A stretch of DNA of 64,000 nucleotides from Niabella drilacis (GCF_900101395.1 NZ_FMZO01000011.1:28880-92879); one strand, 5' to 3'. Shown: positions 36,740 through 47,700, numbered from the stretch's first letter. The notes: generated from the sequence alone by a model not told the origin. Made by a program: numbers and translations.

Positions 36740-38965
36740 TCAAATTCCCGCATCCTCGATCACCCACCAGGAGTAGGAGTCCGGGGGCAGCACAACGGGC
36801 AACGTTACTTCGTAGTTGCGGCTGAGTATATAGTTCTTTGCCGGCCCTTCTTTTTCGCGGATACGGGCGGTCCTGGTCAGGCCTGTATAATAAAGGGGAA
36901 TGGAAATTTCCCTTTTCATCGGCTGGCCGGTTGGGTTAAACAACATTACGAGGCCTTTTTGTTTTAAAGCAGGGTTCACATGAAGCCAGCCGTCCCAGTC
37001 GCGGCCGTCCGCACGGCGCAGGTGGATAAGGTCGGCATTCAGGATCTCCCGGTATTTTTTGTACCAGGTGATGACCCCGGCAACGGTTTGCCGTGTTGTT
37101 TCAGTGTCGTATAACCTGGGACCACGGTAGCAGGCCTGCACACCAGCGCCATAATACTGCATCATCAGCTGTTCATAGTCTTTCAGGTGCTGCGAAAGAG
37201 GCTCCAGCACCGCTTCCGGTCCGCCACCCTGGTAACGGGTCAGCGGTACAAAGCCCCATCCCATCGAAGGTGTTTTTTCCCAGGTGCCATCAAAGATATT
37301 CTGGCGGTTCAGGATCTTTTGCTGTTCTCTCGGCAGGGAAAAATTCACCTCCCGGTACCCAAGGGCGATCTTATTGGTGCCATCCAGGAAGTACCAGTCC
37401 GGTGCATTAATATAAACACCACGGTTGTTAAGCCAGTGATACAATTCCTTTTGGATCTCCATTTGCTTCCATTGGCTGTCATCCAGGCCCTTGTGCCCCG
37501 GGTGTGTAGTGGAGGCGCAGCGGTCGCCGGGATAGGGGCCGTCATTTTCCCATATGTCAAAACCGGTAACGGTATAAAACTGTTTGATCTTATCACGATA
37601 ATTTAAACCCCATTTGCTCCCAAAGCAGGGGGCATTCCCGAAAAAGGCGCCGCCGGTTTTGCCTGTCAGGGGGTTAATAACATCATCTGTTTCGCTGATC
37701 CTCCGCGAGCTGAAGAGGGAGTAAACACCGATCCGGATGCCTTTCTGATGTGCATAATCGGCCAGGGCCTTACAACGGGCGAGGTTGGCCTCGCGGTTAT
37801 CCTCCATGTTGATATGACTGCCAAAGCTCAGGATCAATGCCTCATAGCCGGTCTGAACACACTGATCCACGGCATTTCTGACCTCCTCATCATTTTTGCT
37901 GACAAGGTGCATGAAGATGGGGTTGGCCGTGGTCCAGGGCGCCACGGTGCGGTACATTTTCTGGATGGCCATACCCCGGCGTTGCCGGTCGTAGCTATCC
38001 ATGGCCAGCTCATAGGTCCATATGGAGTTGAAGGTATCTCCCGGTGCCAGGTCTATGCCCGGACCATATTCGGGGTATACTTCCAGCAAACAGGGGGTTT
38101 CATAATTATAGTTTACCTGCGACGTGTAGGCGCTATCGGTTTTCCAGTGGGTCGTCTGGTCACTCAGGTCATAGCGCATGGCATTATTGAATGCATAATT
38201 CGACTCAATATACAGCCCGGCTTGCTTTTTCATCTGCGCGGGACTGCCCACCACAGCGCTTTCTTCCTCAACCATCCCCAGGATCTCGTTAACCACTTTA
38301 TCCAGGTGAAGGGATCGGCCGGACCGGTTGAAGACCCGAAGCGATTTAACGATCAGCGGTAAGCCGTCATAGAGCTCATAATTGATGCCTACCTCGATGC
38401 CCTTTAACTCCTGCAGGGGCGACCGGAACAGGAACTGCAGCTGCTTTCCTGTAGCCGCATTACGGTTGGTTGCCCAAAACGGGGACCGGGAATTTAAATA
38501 GGGGGACAGGTCCGTTACGGTGGTGGAAACGAATTCGAAATCCGTAGTTCCTTTTTTCAGCTGGTCTACCCATAGCGGAAGCAGGTAGGCATTTTCTTTT
38601 TGCCCGTGAAGCCCTCCGATGTTATAAGCGTGGCCATTAATGGTTAAGCGCGCTTCGGCTTTTACAGAGCGAAGCAATTGCTGGTTATTGATCTTGTTTT
38701 TATAATCGATGCACACCAGGTTGGGATGCAGGCGAAACCGGCGCTGCACCAGCCCGTTATCGAGGACAACCTCTTTTGCATCTGCGCTTTTATAAACTAC
38801 AGCCTTTGCTGTAACAGGCCCTACCAGCCAGTCGTTGCCCCGGAAACTGTTTGTATGTTCCCTCCATACCGGGAGGGATTGTCCCTGGACCGATTGGCTG
38901 GTACTATAAAAAAGGGAACAGGCTAAAAATATACGCCCTGCTGCCATAGCAACGGTTTTCATCAT
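36740..38965 (-). CDS. Secreted glycoside hydrolase-like protein (alpha-galactosidase-like TIM barrel)
   Basis: A 741-aa exported protein (signal from MMKTVAMAAGRIF to about VQGQ). It has an N-terminal beta-sandwich (VLDNGLVQRRFRL) and a central TIM-barrel-like part, with YEALILSFGSHINMEDN, KGIRIGVYSLFSSRR and the candidate nucleophile region GFDIWENDGPYPGDR, then GVYINAPDWYFLDG. A C-terminal beta domain (GLVMLFNPTGQPMKREISIPLYY) closes it. The pattern resembles clan GH-D enzymes, but I cannot assign a CAZy family. The frame reaches 39028; ATG 38965 gives the signal peptide. It stands alone, without a SusCD pair. Confidence 0.7.
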   Translation of the reverse strand: MMKTVAMAAGRIFLACSLFYSTSQSVQGQSLPVWREHTNSFRGNDWLVGPVTAKAVVYKSADAKEVVLDNGLVQRRFRLHPNLVCIDYKNKINNQQLLRSVKAEARLTINGHAYNIGGLHGQKENAYLLPLWVDQLKKGTTDFEFVSTTVTDLSPYLNSRSPFWATNRNAATGKQLQFLFRSPLQELKGIEVGINYELYDGLPLIVKSLRVFNRSGRSLHLDKVVNEILGMVEEESAVVGSPAQMKKQAGLYIESNYAFNNAMRYDLSDQTTHWKTDSAYTSQVNYNYETPCLLEVYPEYGPGIDLAPGDTFNSIWTYELAMDSYDRQRRGMAIQKMYRTVAPWTTANPIFMHLVSKNDEEVRNAVDQCVQTGYEALILSFGSHINMEDNREANLARCKALADYAHQKGIRIGVYSLFSSRRISETDDVINPLTGKTGGAFFGNAPCFGSKWGLNYRDKIKQFYTVTGFDIWENDGPYPGDRCASTTHPGHKGLDDSQWKQMEIQKELYHWLNNRGVYINAPDWYFLDGTNKIALGYREVNFSLPREQQKILNRQNIFDGTWEKTPSMGWGFVPLTRYQGGGPEAVLEPLSQHLKDYEQLMMQYYGAGVQACYRGPRLYDTETTRQTVAGVITWYKKYREILNADLIHLRRADGRDWDGWLHVNPALKQKGLVMLFNPTGQPMKREISIPLYYTGLTRTARIREKEGPAKNYILSRNYEVTLPVVLPPDSYSWWVIEDAGI

Positions 38966-39180
38966 ATTTATAATATTGGCTGTTATTAAGATCCGGAAAG
39001 ATACGGCATTGATGGTAGTCCGCAACACGATCGGGGAAGTGAGTATGGATCACAAAACAAAAACATAATACATATACAGAGAATAATATGCCCGGTATTT
39101 TAACAGGCCGTTTTTGAAACATCCGCAGGCAGTCCGGCGGAACTGCATTACTTTTGGAATGGCACTTTAATGCCGGTACC

Positions 39181-40245
39181 ATGACGATCAATGAACTCTT
39201 ACAATACCGGATCTGTAACCAACAGCTTCATGCGCAGGCATTGCAGCATCCGGAAAGCCTGGTTGCGTATATGGGTGCCATGCAGGCACAGGACTACGCC
39301 ATGGCCAAATGGGGAATCGGTCTTCGATCCCCGGATCTCAACGGGCAGCAGGTAGAGGATGCCGTCAATAAAGGGAATATTATCCGCCTGCATATCTTAA
39401 GACCTACCTGGCATTTTGTGACCACTGAAAATGCGCGCTGGATGATGGAGCTATCCGCTTCCTCTATACAAAAAGCGGCACGGTACACCGATCAGCAAAC
39501 GGGGCTTACAACGACGCTTTATCTGAAAGCCCGCCGCATACTGGAAAAGATACTGGAAGCAGGCGACCTTACCAGGGAAGAGATCATGGAAGCGCTGGCA
39601 GAACGAGGTGTAAAAGCCGGTAACCTGCTTGCCGCACAGTTATTGATAAGGGCAGAAACCGAAATGCTGATCTGCAGCGGCAAACGGAGAGACCGCCGGT
39701 TTACGTATACGCTTTTTGATAAGCGGGTGGCACCGGCTGCTCCTGTGAAGCGGGAAGAAGCCCTGGCCCGGCTGGCTACATGCTATTTTAAAACCCGGGG
39801 GCCCGCCACGCTAAAAGATTTTGCCTGGTGGGCCGGGTTAACCACCACCGACGCGGCCCGGGGGTGGAACGCTATTCAAAAAGAAATGATGCCGGTGGTT
39901 GCCGGTGGCACCACCTACTGGATGTATGAACAGGAGCTGCCGGTAAAACGGGGATTGGCCCACTCGTTTTTGTTACCGCCTTATGACGAGCTGACGGTGA
40001 GTTATTCGGAAAGCCGTGCCCTGCTTTTTAATGGAGACGGAGCTTCAGTAGGGAATGGTATCTTCCGGCCTGTGCTGATGGAAAAACAAAAGATCACAGG
40101 CATCTGGAAACGTACGGAAAAAAAGAACGGGATCGAATTAGGGTTCAGCTTCCTGCCGCAACATTCCGGGAAGCCCTCCCGGGCGCTGCTAAGCGCTGTT
40201 CAACGCTATGAGCAGTATACAGGGAAGCCGGTAATCCTGATGTAG
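39181..40245 (+). CDS. AlkZ-like winged-helix DNA glycosylase (HTH_42 family)
   Basis: A 354-aa protein of the YcaQ/AlkZ family (three winged-helix repeats), DNA glycosylases acting on bulky alkyl adducts or interstrand crosslinks. The catalytic QxQ motif is present as MGAMQAQDYAMAKWGIG, with LRPTWHFV (first winged helix) and LLPPYDELTVSYSESR in the C-terminal part. QAQ matches the AlkZ type rather than the QxD AlkX type. The frame opens at 39154, but ATG 39181 gives the family N-terminus (MTINELLQYRICNQQL). Monocistronic and convergent with isocitrate dehydrogenase. Confidence 0.85.
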   Translation: MTINELLQYRICNQQLHAQALQHPESLVAYMGAMQAQDYAMAKWGIGLRSPDLNGQQVEDAVNKGNIIRLHILRPTWHFVTTENARWMMELSASSIQKAARYTDQQTGLTTTLYLKARRILEKILEAGDLTREEIMEALAERGVKAGNLLAAQLLIRAETEMLICSGKRRDRRFTYTLFDKRVAPAAPVKREEALARLATCYFKTRGPATLKDFAWWAGLTTTDAARGWNAIQKEMMPVVAGGTTYWMYEQELPVKRGLAHSFLLPPYDELTVSYSESRALLFNGDGASVGNGIFRPVLMEKQKITGIWKRTEKKNGIELGFSFLPQHSGKPSRALLSAVQRYEQYTGKPVILM

Positions 40246-40316
40246 CCTGCAAACAGCGCCGGTCTATCAGCCCGGATCAGCGAAACAGCGCAAAGGGGCC
40301 GGGAAAAAATACCCAT

Positions 40317-40346
40317 AAAAAAAGCACGCCTGTTACAACGTGCTTT
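40317..40346 (-). terminator. Intrinsic terminator of icd
   Basis: Arms AAAGCACG / CGTGCTTT (40321-40328, 40339-40346) with a 10-nt loop and an A-run on the plus strand before it, so U-rich on the minus transcript. Lies 24 bp after the icd stop; may also serve the AlkZ-like gene. Confidence 0.8.
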
Positions 40347-40369
40347 CCATTGGTCATTTATAAACCGGA

Positions 40370-41602
40370 TCAGTTCAGTTTCCTCTTCAGGTTTTCGTCG
40401 ATCGCCTCCAGGAACTCCTCGGTATACAGGTAATGCTCACCGTGGTTCACTTTGGAGCCGTGGATACAAACCGCCAGGTCCTTGGTCATTTTACCCTGTT
40501 CTACAGTTTCAATACAAACAGCTTCCAGGTTGTTGGCAAAGTCGATCAGCTCCTGGTTGCCATCCAGCTTGCCGCGGAACGCAAGTCCTCTTGTCCAGGC
40601 AAAAATGCTGGCAATAGGATTGGTACTGGTGGGTTTGCCCTGCTGGTGATCGCGGTAGTGACGGGTTACCGTACCGTGCGCAGCCTCCGCTTCCAGTGTT
40701 TTGCCATCAGGGGTTACCAGTACGGAGGTCATCAGTCCCAGGGAGCCAAAGCCCTGTGCCACGGTATCGCTCTGTACATCACCATCGTAGTTCTTACAGG
40801 CCCATACAAAGTTACCATTCCATTTCAAAGCGCTGGCCACCATATCATCGATCAGGCGATGCTCGTAAGTGATACCAGCCTTATCAAACTCCGCTTTGAA
40901 CTCATTTTCATAGATCTCCTGGAAGATATCTTTAAAGCGGCCATCGTATTTTTTCAGGATCGTATTTTTTGTAGAAAGGTATAAAGGCCATTTCTTGCTC
41001 AATGCCATGTTGAAGCAGCTTCTTGCAAAACCCTTAATGCTTTCGTCGGTATTGTACATGCTCATGGCCACACCATCGCCTTTGAAATTGTAGACTTCAA
41101 AAGTTTGCGGTTCACCGCCGTCCTCCGGTGTAAAGGTCATGGTCAGCTTGCCCTTTCCTTTGATCACGGTATCAGTAGCGCGGTACTGATCACCAAATGC
41201 ATGACGGCCTACAATAATAGGAGCCGTCCAGTTAGTAACCAGGCGGGGGATATTGCTGATCACAATGGGCTCCCTAAATACCGTTCCATCCAGGATATTA
41301 CGGATGGTACCGTTCGGGCTTTTCCACATTTGTTTCAGGTTAAATTCTTTAACACGCGCCTCATCCGGTGTAATAGTAGCACATTTGATACCCACGCCAT
41401 GTTCCTTGATCGCATTTGCAGCATCAATAGTAACCTGGTCATCTGTAGCATCCCGGTGCTCCACGCCCAGGTCGTAATATTTAATGTCCACATCTATATA
41501 GGGAAGAATCAATTTGTCTTTAATAAATTTCCAAATAATTCTTGTCATCTCATCTCCATCCAGTTCAACAACCGGGTTGGCTACTTTAATTTTCTGGGCC
41601 AT
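40370..41602 (-). CDS. icd: NADP-dependent isocitrate dehydrogenase
   Basis: TCA-cycle enzyme, homodimeric (eukaryote-like) type, 410 aa. Motifs: [21 protein letters not shown] at the N-terminus, the substrate loop [33 protein letters not shown], the metal-binding aspartates in [22 protein letters not shown] and the NADP region [17 protein letters not shown]. The open frame extends 92 residues upstream without coding character; ATG 41602 is the real start. It has a good promoter (41639-41670) and is divergent from a Crp/Fnr regulator gene. Confidence 0.97.
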   Translation of the reverse strand: MAQKIKVANPVVELDGDEMTRIIWKFIKDKLILPYIDVDIKYYDLGVEHRDATDDQVTIDAANAIKEHGVGIKCATITPDEARVKEFNLKQMWKSPNGTIRNILDGTVFREPIVISNIPRLVTNWTAPIIVGRHAFGDQYRATDTVIKGKGKLTMTFTPEDGGEPQTFEVYNFKGDGVAMSMYNTDESIKGFARSCFNMALSKKWPLYLSTKNTILKKYDGRFKDIFQEIYENEFKAEFDKAGITYEHRLIDDMVASALKWNGNFVWACKNYDGDVQSDTVAQGFGSLGLMTSVLVTPDGKTLEAEAAHGTVTRHYRDHQQGKPTSTNPIASIFAWTRGLAFRGKLDGNQELIDFANNLEAVCIETVEQGKMTKDLAVCIHGSKVNHGEHYLYTEEFLEAIDENLKRKLN

Positions 41603-41638
41603 GATCTTATTTTGATTTAATAATAAAAGTGACGGTCG

Positions 41639-41670
41639 CAAATCTAATGATTTAATAGAATATTTTTCAA
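41639..41670 (-). promoter_or_regulatory. Promoter of icd
   Basis: On the minus strand TTG (41670-41668), a 21-nt spacer, then TAGATTTG (41646-41639): a near-consensus Bacteroidota promoter. The icd ATG lies 36 nt after it. Confidence 0.6.
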
Positions 41671-41682
41671 CAGAATTAGCGC

Positions 41683-41690
41683 TACATTTG
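41683..41690 (+). promoter_or_regulatory. -7 element of Crp/Fnr regulator gene
   Basis: TACATTTG ends 3 nt before the ATG at 41694, predicting a leaderless or nearly leaderless transcript. The -33 region is weak. It partly faces the icd promoter across a 91-bp spacer. Confidence 0.45.
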
Positions 41691-41693
41691 CGT

Positions 41694-42293
41694 ATGAATG
41701 CGACCCTAACCGATATTGATGACTTTATAACCTTTTTGAGACAGTTTGTACCACTTTCTCCCGATGAAGTGAAGCAGATCATGCTCCCTGCAATACAGAT
41801 AAGAAGCTTTAATAAAAGGGATATTGTGACCCGCGCAGGGGAGGTTGAGGGATATATGAACTTTATCAAAAAAGGCACTTTGCGGAAGTACTATGTACAG
41901 GATAAGGATGAGATCATTGTACAGATATCCATCGATGGCCACCTGATTTCCAGCCAGGAATCCTTTTACACCCGTACTCCCTCCGAGTATTTTATCGATG
42001 CTGTAGAGCCCACAACGGTGCTGAGCATGCAGTATGACGCCCTGGAGCATGTATTTGCATCAAGCCATAACCTGGAGCGCCTGGGCCGGTTGGTTACAGA
42101 GCATACAATGGTATTAAAGGATAAATGGCAGTTCAGCCTGATCCGGCAGACGCCACGGGAGCGCTTCCTTAATTTTGTAGACAAATACCCCGAAATATTG
42201 CAGCGGGTACCTCAAAAGTACCTGGCATCCTATTTAAATATCAAACCCGAAACTTTTAGCCGCTTCAAGCATCTTACCCGGCAAAAACACTAG
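41694..42293 (+). CDS. Crp/Fnr-family transcriptional regulator
   Basis: A 199-aa protein with an N-terminal cyclic-nucleotide-binding-like beta-roll ([34 protein letters not shown], about residues 28-110) and a short C-terminal HTH ([18 protein letters not shown]). It has no Fnr Cys cluster, and the cAMP-pocket arginine motif is not evident, so the ligand is unknown. This is the common compact Crp-like type of Bacteroidota. An in-frame TTG at 41688 lies inside the promoter element; ATG 41694 is chosen. Divergent from icd. Confidence 0.88.
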   Translation: MNATLTDIDDFITFLRQFVPLSPDEVKQIMLPAIQIRSFNKRDIVTRAGEVEGYMNFIKKGTLRKYYVQDKDEIIVQISIDGHLISSQESFYTRTPSEYFIDAVEPTTVLSMQYDALEHVFASSHNLERLGRLVTEHTMVLKDKWQFSLIRQTPRERFLNFVDKYPEILQRVPQKYLASYLNIKPETFSRFKHLTRQKH

Positions 42294-42694
42294 TAACCCG
42301 CCAGGTATAAAAAAATGATAAAATAACAGCAACTTCAGAGGTGTAAAAAGTTACATATTTTATTTTATATATAAGTTTGTATCTGATTGAATAACAATAA
42401 TTATTTTTATTTTATAGTTATTTTTAATGAATATAAATAAGCCCTTTCATATGATCAAAATTTTAATTTTGTGTATTAATTGTGAACAGTTGTTAGGGTT
42501 TTTGCTTGGATTTTAGGTTAAAATACATTACCTTTGCATCTTTCTTGCGTTTCTGGTTGGCAACCAGTTCGTGTAATTCAGTAGAGCAGCCTATAGGCTT
42601 GTTCAAAAAAAGTTCACAGCTCTTCACTAGAGTTGCGTTCAAACTTCCACTGAAACAAATTCCTTGGAAGCATTGTTTAACTTAAACCTGTTAC
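42294..42694. other. AT-rich spacer with promoter and structured leader
   Basis: No gene. The left half is very AT-rich, with a lone TAAGTTTG (42372-42379). The right half holds the promoter at 42506-42536 and a leader of about 150 nt with hairpins CTGGTT-GGC-AACCAG (42553-42567) and AGCC-TATA-GGCT (42588-42599). The leader could be regulatory or could release a small RNA. Confidence 0.4.
42506..42536 (+). promoter_or_regulatory. Promoter of RlpA-like gene
   Basis: TTG (42506-42508), a 20-nt spacer, then TACCTTTG (42529-42536): same spacing as the promoter at 23265-23295. Start of transcription about 42542, giving a leader of about 150 nt. Confidence 0.65.
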
Positions 42695-43084
42695 ATGAAG
42701 AGAGTTATAATCTTTGTAACCGCAATGGCCATTTCTTTGGCCGGCTTCTCCCAGAGCGGAGATGGAACCAATGCAAAAGCATCATTTTACAGTAAAAGTT
42801 TTAATGGACGTAAGACCGCAACCGGGGAAACTTACTGGGATCACCTTTTAACCGCCGCTTCTAATATTTATAAGCTGGGCACCCGTTTACTGGTGGTTAA
42901 CAAACACACCGGCAAAAAAGTAGAGGTGGTTGTAAACGACCGGATGGCCCCTCATATGAAGGGCCGGGTAGATCTGAGCAGGTCTGCGTTCCAGAAAATA
43001 GCTTCCGTTAACTCGGGTGTGGTTCCTGTAAAAGTCTATGTTTTAGATGGGAAGGAACCAGATAACGATGATAAAACACTGTAA
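42695..43084 (+). CDS. RlpA-like double-psi beta-barrel secreted protein
   Basis: A 129-aa exported protein (signal ending GFSQS, about residue 21). It consists almost only of an RlpA/DPBB domain: ASFYSKSFNGRKTATGE, LLTAASNIYKLGTRLLVVN, VEVVVNDRMAPHMKGRVDLSRSAFQKIA. The DPBB aspartate and the NDRGP-like loop (here NDRMAP) are seen. RlpA proteins bind or cleave denuded peptidoglycan; there is no SPOR domain here, so septal targeting is not predicted. It has a strong promoter, an unusually long structured leader and a clean terminator, so it is probably highly expressed. Confidence 0.85.
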   Translation: MKRVIIFVTAMAISLAGFSQSGDGTNAKASFYSKSFNGRKTATGETYWDHLLTAASNIYKLGTRLLVVNKHTGKKVEVVVNDRMAPHMKGRVDLSRSAFQKIASVNSGVVPVKVYVLDGKEPDNDDKTL

Positions 43085-43109
43085 GGGTTGAAATTTTTTT
43101 ATAACAGCG

Positions 43110-43139
43110 ACCGCTCTCTTTTGGGAGCGGTTTTGTTTT
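43110..43139 (+). terminator. Intrinsic terminator of RlpA-like gene
   Basis: Arms ACCGCTC / GAGCGGT with an 8-nt loop, followed by TTTGTTTTG. 25 bp after the stop. Confidence 0.85.
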
Positions 43140-43166
43140 GCCCTGACCCTTTCCCAAAACCGGGCA

Positions 43167-44606
43167 TCACCGGGGATGGTACCCGATCTTCCTGAATACC
43201 CAATCCATTTCAGGATCCTTTTTTTCGAGGTAGTCGGATAACCGGTACCGGATCTCCACATCCGGCATTACACCCCGGCCTTTCACGGACGGGGAGCCAG
43301 GTACCATAACCGGCAACAATCCCTGTCTGAATTTCAGTTTCGTATGTTCCAGTATGGCTGTATAATAAAATACTGCTGTGCAACCCTGGCTGCCGCCACC
43401 CGTTTCGCTCCCCACCAGCGTTACATTCTTTAGCTCCCGCAGTCTTGCAGGCAGCATACTGGCCGCGGAAAAGCTGGCACCATTGATCAATACAAAGATC
43501 TTACCGGTAAACCGGAAGCTGTCGGCCGGCATCACTGGTTTGTCCAGATCGGTATACGTACGCCGCAAGTCTGCATCCTGTTTCAATAGGCTGTCCATCA
43601 CCGATCCTGGTTTTGGTGCTCCGATCCGGAACAGGTAACGGGGAGTATCGATGAGAAAACGGTATAAATTTTTTAAATGCTCCAGGTTGCCCCCGGGATT
43701 ATTGCGCAGGTCAATGATCAGTGTGCCCACCTTTTGCCGGGCGGCGGTTCTAAAGACGGATTTGTAAAAAGCCTCCCCGTTTTGTTTTACGAAGCGTCCT
43801 ACTGTAAGCACCATCGGCGCCCCGGGTTCGTTGATCGCCCAGCCATCATCAAAGTTTTTGGAAGGATCTTCGTTTTCCGGGGCCACATCGGCCTCGGGTC
43901 TTTGCGTAATTAAATGGGTTTGGGTTTTGCCATCCTGGCGGATCAGGTAGCGTACTGTATCGCCATAATCAAAGGCCATCCGGGCGGCATTACAGAACTG
44001 CCCGTTATTGAACAGCTGGTATTTGAACGTGGTGTTGTATCCATCAGAGCTTATATAGGTGCTTAGCAGTTTCCGGATGATCGCAGCCGCCGGCAAACCA
44101 TCAATGGATAAGATCTCCGCACCGGGCCTGATGGTAGTGTCCCGCGAATAATTTTTATACAGGAAAAGCCGGTTATCGATGATCTTTAAGCGCAACTGCA
44201 TCACAGGCCGGATATAATCTTCATTATAAGGCGCCACATCTGCCGCTTCCAGCGCATCAAGAAAAGAGATATCCTGTGTCAGCTCTATATGCCCGTCGCC
44301 GATCTGGCTCAATACCGTCATAAGGCGGGAACGGAACTGCTGGCTCGTAAGCGGGGCTTTAAGGCTGGACCTTAAGCTGTCGAATTTTTGTTCCAGCTCT
44401 TTCTTTGAGATATACGTATAAAGATCCGGGTGATTTTGTTGCAATACCCGGTATACCGTATCCACATCCGCTCTTAAATCGGCCGGTGCATGTTTTTGTG
44501 CCAGCAATTGATAAAGGATCTGCTGTTGCTCCTTCCGGGCCGGGTGCTGCGCGCAAAGGATCGCATTCCAAAGTAAGAGCAGTATTACAGCAATGTATTT
44601 TGTCAT
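43167..44606 (-). CDS. Exported S41-family peptidase (C-terminal-processing-protease type)
   Basis: A 479-aa secreted serine protease homologue. It has a signal peptide (to LCAQ, residue 20), an N-terminal helical domain (VDTVYRVLQQNHPDLYTYISKKEL), a PDZ-like segment (IRPGAEILSIDGLPAAAII) and a peptidase core with GTLIIDLRNNPGGNLEHL. The nucleophile region is GASFSAASMLPARL, followed by LVGSETGGGSQG. In CtpA enzymes Ser and Lys form the dyad; the Ser position is clear, the Lys less so. Monocistronic; substrate unknown. Confidence 0.88.
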   Translation of the reverse strand: MTKYIAVILLLLWNAILCAQHPARKEQQQILYQLLAQKHAPADLRADVDTVYRVLQQNHPDLYTYISKKELEQKFDSLRSSLKAPLTSQQFRSRLMTVLSQIGDGHIELTQDISFLDALEAADVAPYNEDYIRPVMQLRLKIIDNRLFLYKNYSRDTTIRPGAEILSIDGLPAAAIIRKLLSTYISSDGYNTTFKYQLFNNGQFCNAARMAFDYGDTVRYLIRQDGKTQTHLITQRPEADVAPENEDPSKNFDDGWAINEPGAPMVLTVGRFVKQNGEAFYKSVFRTAARQKVGTLIIDLRNNPGGNLEHLKNLYRFLIDTPRYLFRIGAPKPGSVMDSLLKQDADLRRTYTDLDKPVMPADSFRFTGKIFVLINGASFSAASMLPARLRELKNVTLVGSETGGGSQGCTAVFYYTAILEHTKLKFRQGLLPVMVPGSPSVKGRGVMPDVEIRYRLSDYLEKKDPEMDWVFRKIGYHPR

Positions 44607-44767
44607 TTTCTCCGGATAAATGCAGCTTTTGATGAAACAGGATCGGACAGTGCCCTAAATATACCAATCTCTTCGGGATCTTCCGGCCAGGCTCCTGTTA
44701 AAACAAGGCTAAACGTTCCCGGAATTTTTCTACTTTTACTGATCCGGAAATTTATATTACAGCAATT

Positions 44768-47700
44768 ATGGAAATACCAGGAGCATATATTCTGCCAGAC
44801 ACGACCATCAGCACGCTGTCTGCGTATGACATTTTAAAACATACGCAGGCCGCGGGCTTTATGGAAGCGGGGGCCTCCCGGGATATTTACCCGCTGGTGC
44901 TGGACCTGAACAAAGGAGTATTTACCCGGAAAGTTTCTGCAATCGGTTTCCCTGAGGTGACCGTTACCCAAACAACCACCTCCTTTATTACATCCTGCTC
45001 CTGTCATAACAGCTCCGGAGGATTATGCGCACACCAGGCTGTGGTCATTCATTGTATCCTGGAACAAAAAAACTACCGCGTATTCTTTGATGCAGCCTTA
45101 CGCCGCCAGGTTTTGTTGCCCACGGCAAAAAGATATGGTTTAGAAGGCGAACCGGACCTGGATATCTATTTCCGGTTACTATTCCTGGACGGGAAACTTC
45201 ATACAGAGCCCCGGATGCGGGAGCTCATTCCGGTGGATGAGCAGGCATTTGAAAAAGGCCTGCTGCCGCAGCGGGTATCTGTTGTAAAAGAGCTGGCAAC
45301 ACAGGAGCAACGCAAAAGTCCCATACTGGTATTGGGCAAACATCGCTACTCCAACCAGCTGAATGTGCTGCTTATGGAGGCCGGCCGGACGCAGGCCGGG
45401 AAGATTAAAAACCCCGTTGATACCCTTGACCCGCTGCAGTGTATCTGGAAAGCGGAGCAACCTGCTGAAATTAAATTTTATACAGCGATCACCACTTTTC
45501 AGAATAAATACGCGGAACTCAGCAGCGCTACGGAGCTGGAGGCACTGAAACAGATCGCCCGGAACCCAATGAAGCTGGATATATATCATCATGACCGTAA
45601 CATTTCGGAAACGATCACGGCAAAATCCCTGCAACCCATTGAGCTGAGGATCCTCAACCCCGAAATACAGCTTACGGTCTTCCGGAAGGAGCCATTTTAT
45701 GAGATCTCCGGCGAACTGCTGCTGCCTGATGCGGCACTGCCTTTTAAAGATGCGGTTATCAGGAATGAATATTTTTTATATTACCGGAATGCCTGGCACC
45801 TGATCGCAGACCCGGACCTGCATCGCGTGATCCGTTTTTTCAACGCCCATCATGCATTGATGCTCATTCACGCTTCAAAATATGAAGCATTTCATCAATC
45901 CGTACTTGCGCCCCTCGGGCACCGGGTGCATATCAATTACAATTACCTTCATACAGCAACACCGGCGCAGCTGGCAGAAAAATCCTTTGATACCGGGCGG
46001 ATCATCTATCTTCAGCAGGAAGGCAATTTTATTTCCATTACGCCGGTAATGAAATACGGGGAAGTAGAAGTTCCGGTATATTCCCGCAAACAGCTGTTGG
46101 ATACGGATCAAAACGGAAACACTTTCAGGATCGAGCGCGATCATGAGGCTGAAGTGCGCCTGACTGCAATAGTAATGGGGCAACATCCGGATTTTGCAAC
46201 ACAAATAGAAGCACATGAGTATTTCTATCTGCATAAAGACCAGTTTTTAGATGCGCAATGGTTTCTGAAAGCGTTTGAAGTATGGCGTAATGAGGGCATC
46301 ACCCTATTGGGGTTTGATGAGCTGAAGAAAAATAAACTGAACCCGTACCGCGCAAAAATAAGCATTGAGGTAAACAGTGGTACCGACTGGTTTAACGCCC
46401 GTTTAACGGTATCTTTCGGAGGGCAGCAATCTTCGTTAAAGCAGTTACACAGCGCCATCCGCAACAAAAGAAGATTTGTACAGCTGGATGATGGCACCAT
46501 GGGGATCCTGCCCGATGAATGGATCGGCAGGATGATCCGGTATTTTGAAGCGGCTGATATAGATGGAGAACTGCTGAAAATTCCCAAAACGAACTTTTCC
46601 GGCATACCGGATCTGTTTGAACAGGAGATGCTGAACGCAGCCGTACAAACGGAAGTGGATGCATATGCCCGGTGCTTTTCAGGAGCGATGCCGTTGCCGG
46701 ATATGCCCGTGCCCGCCGGGTTAAATGCAGAACTGAGAGCCTATCAGCGGGAAGGATTGAACTGGCTCTGTCTTTTGGATCAATTCAATTTTGGCGGATG
46801 CCTTGCCGATGACATGGGCCTGGGAAAGACCCTGCAGATCATTGCCTTTATCCTGTTGCAGCGGGAAAAATACGGACAGAGGACCAACCTGGTTGTTGTG
46901 CCTACATCATTACTGTTCAACTGGCAGGATGAGCTGCAGAAGTTTGCTCCTTCTCTAAAGGTATTGCTGCACTACGGATCGGAAAGACAGAAAGGCATAG
47001 AGGCCCTGCAGCATTACGAAGTAGTGCTGACCAGCTATGGAATACTGGTTTCGGATATCCGGTTCCTGAAAACCTTCCGGTTTAACTATATCTTCCTGGA
47101 TGAATCGCAGGTTATCAAAAATCCTGATTCGGAGCGGTATAAGGCCGCCCGGCTCCTGCAATCAAGGAATAAGATCATCTTGACGGGCACACCTGTTGAG
47201 AACAACACATTCGATCTGTACGGGCAGCTGTCATTTGCCTGCCCGGGATTGCTGGGCAGCAAACAGCATTTTAAAGATATCTATGCCATCCCCATTGATA
47301 AATTTGAATACAGCAAACGTGCTTCAGAATTACAGCAAAAGATCCGGCCCTTTATTTTACGCAGGACGAAGAAACAGGTGGCAACACAGTTACCGGAGAA
47401 AACGGAAATGGTGATCTATTGCGAAATGAATGCAGAACAGCGCAAAGTGTACGATCATTATGAACGGGAGCTGCGTGAATTTATCTCGGCAACCGATAGT
47501 GAAACCATTCAGAAGAACAGCATGCACGTACTGACCGGCCTGACGAAACTCCGGCAGATATGCAATGCTCCGGTGCTGCTGAAGGAGGGACATTCCGGAG
47601 ACCGGGCGGTCAAAATCGAAGTATTGACAGCGCAGATCGAAAGCAAATATAAAGAGCATAAGATATTGGTATTTTCCCAATTTGTAGGGATGCTGGACCT

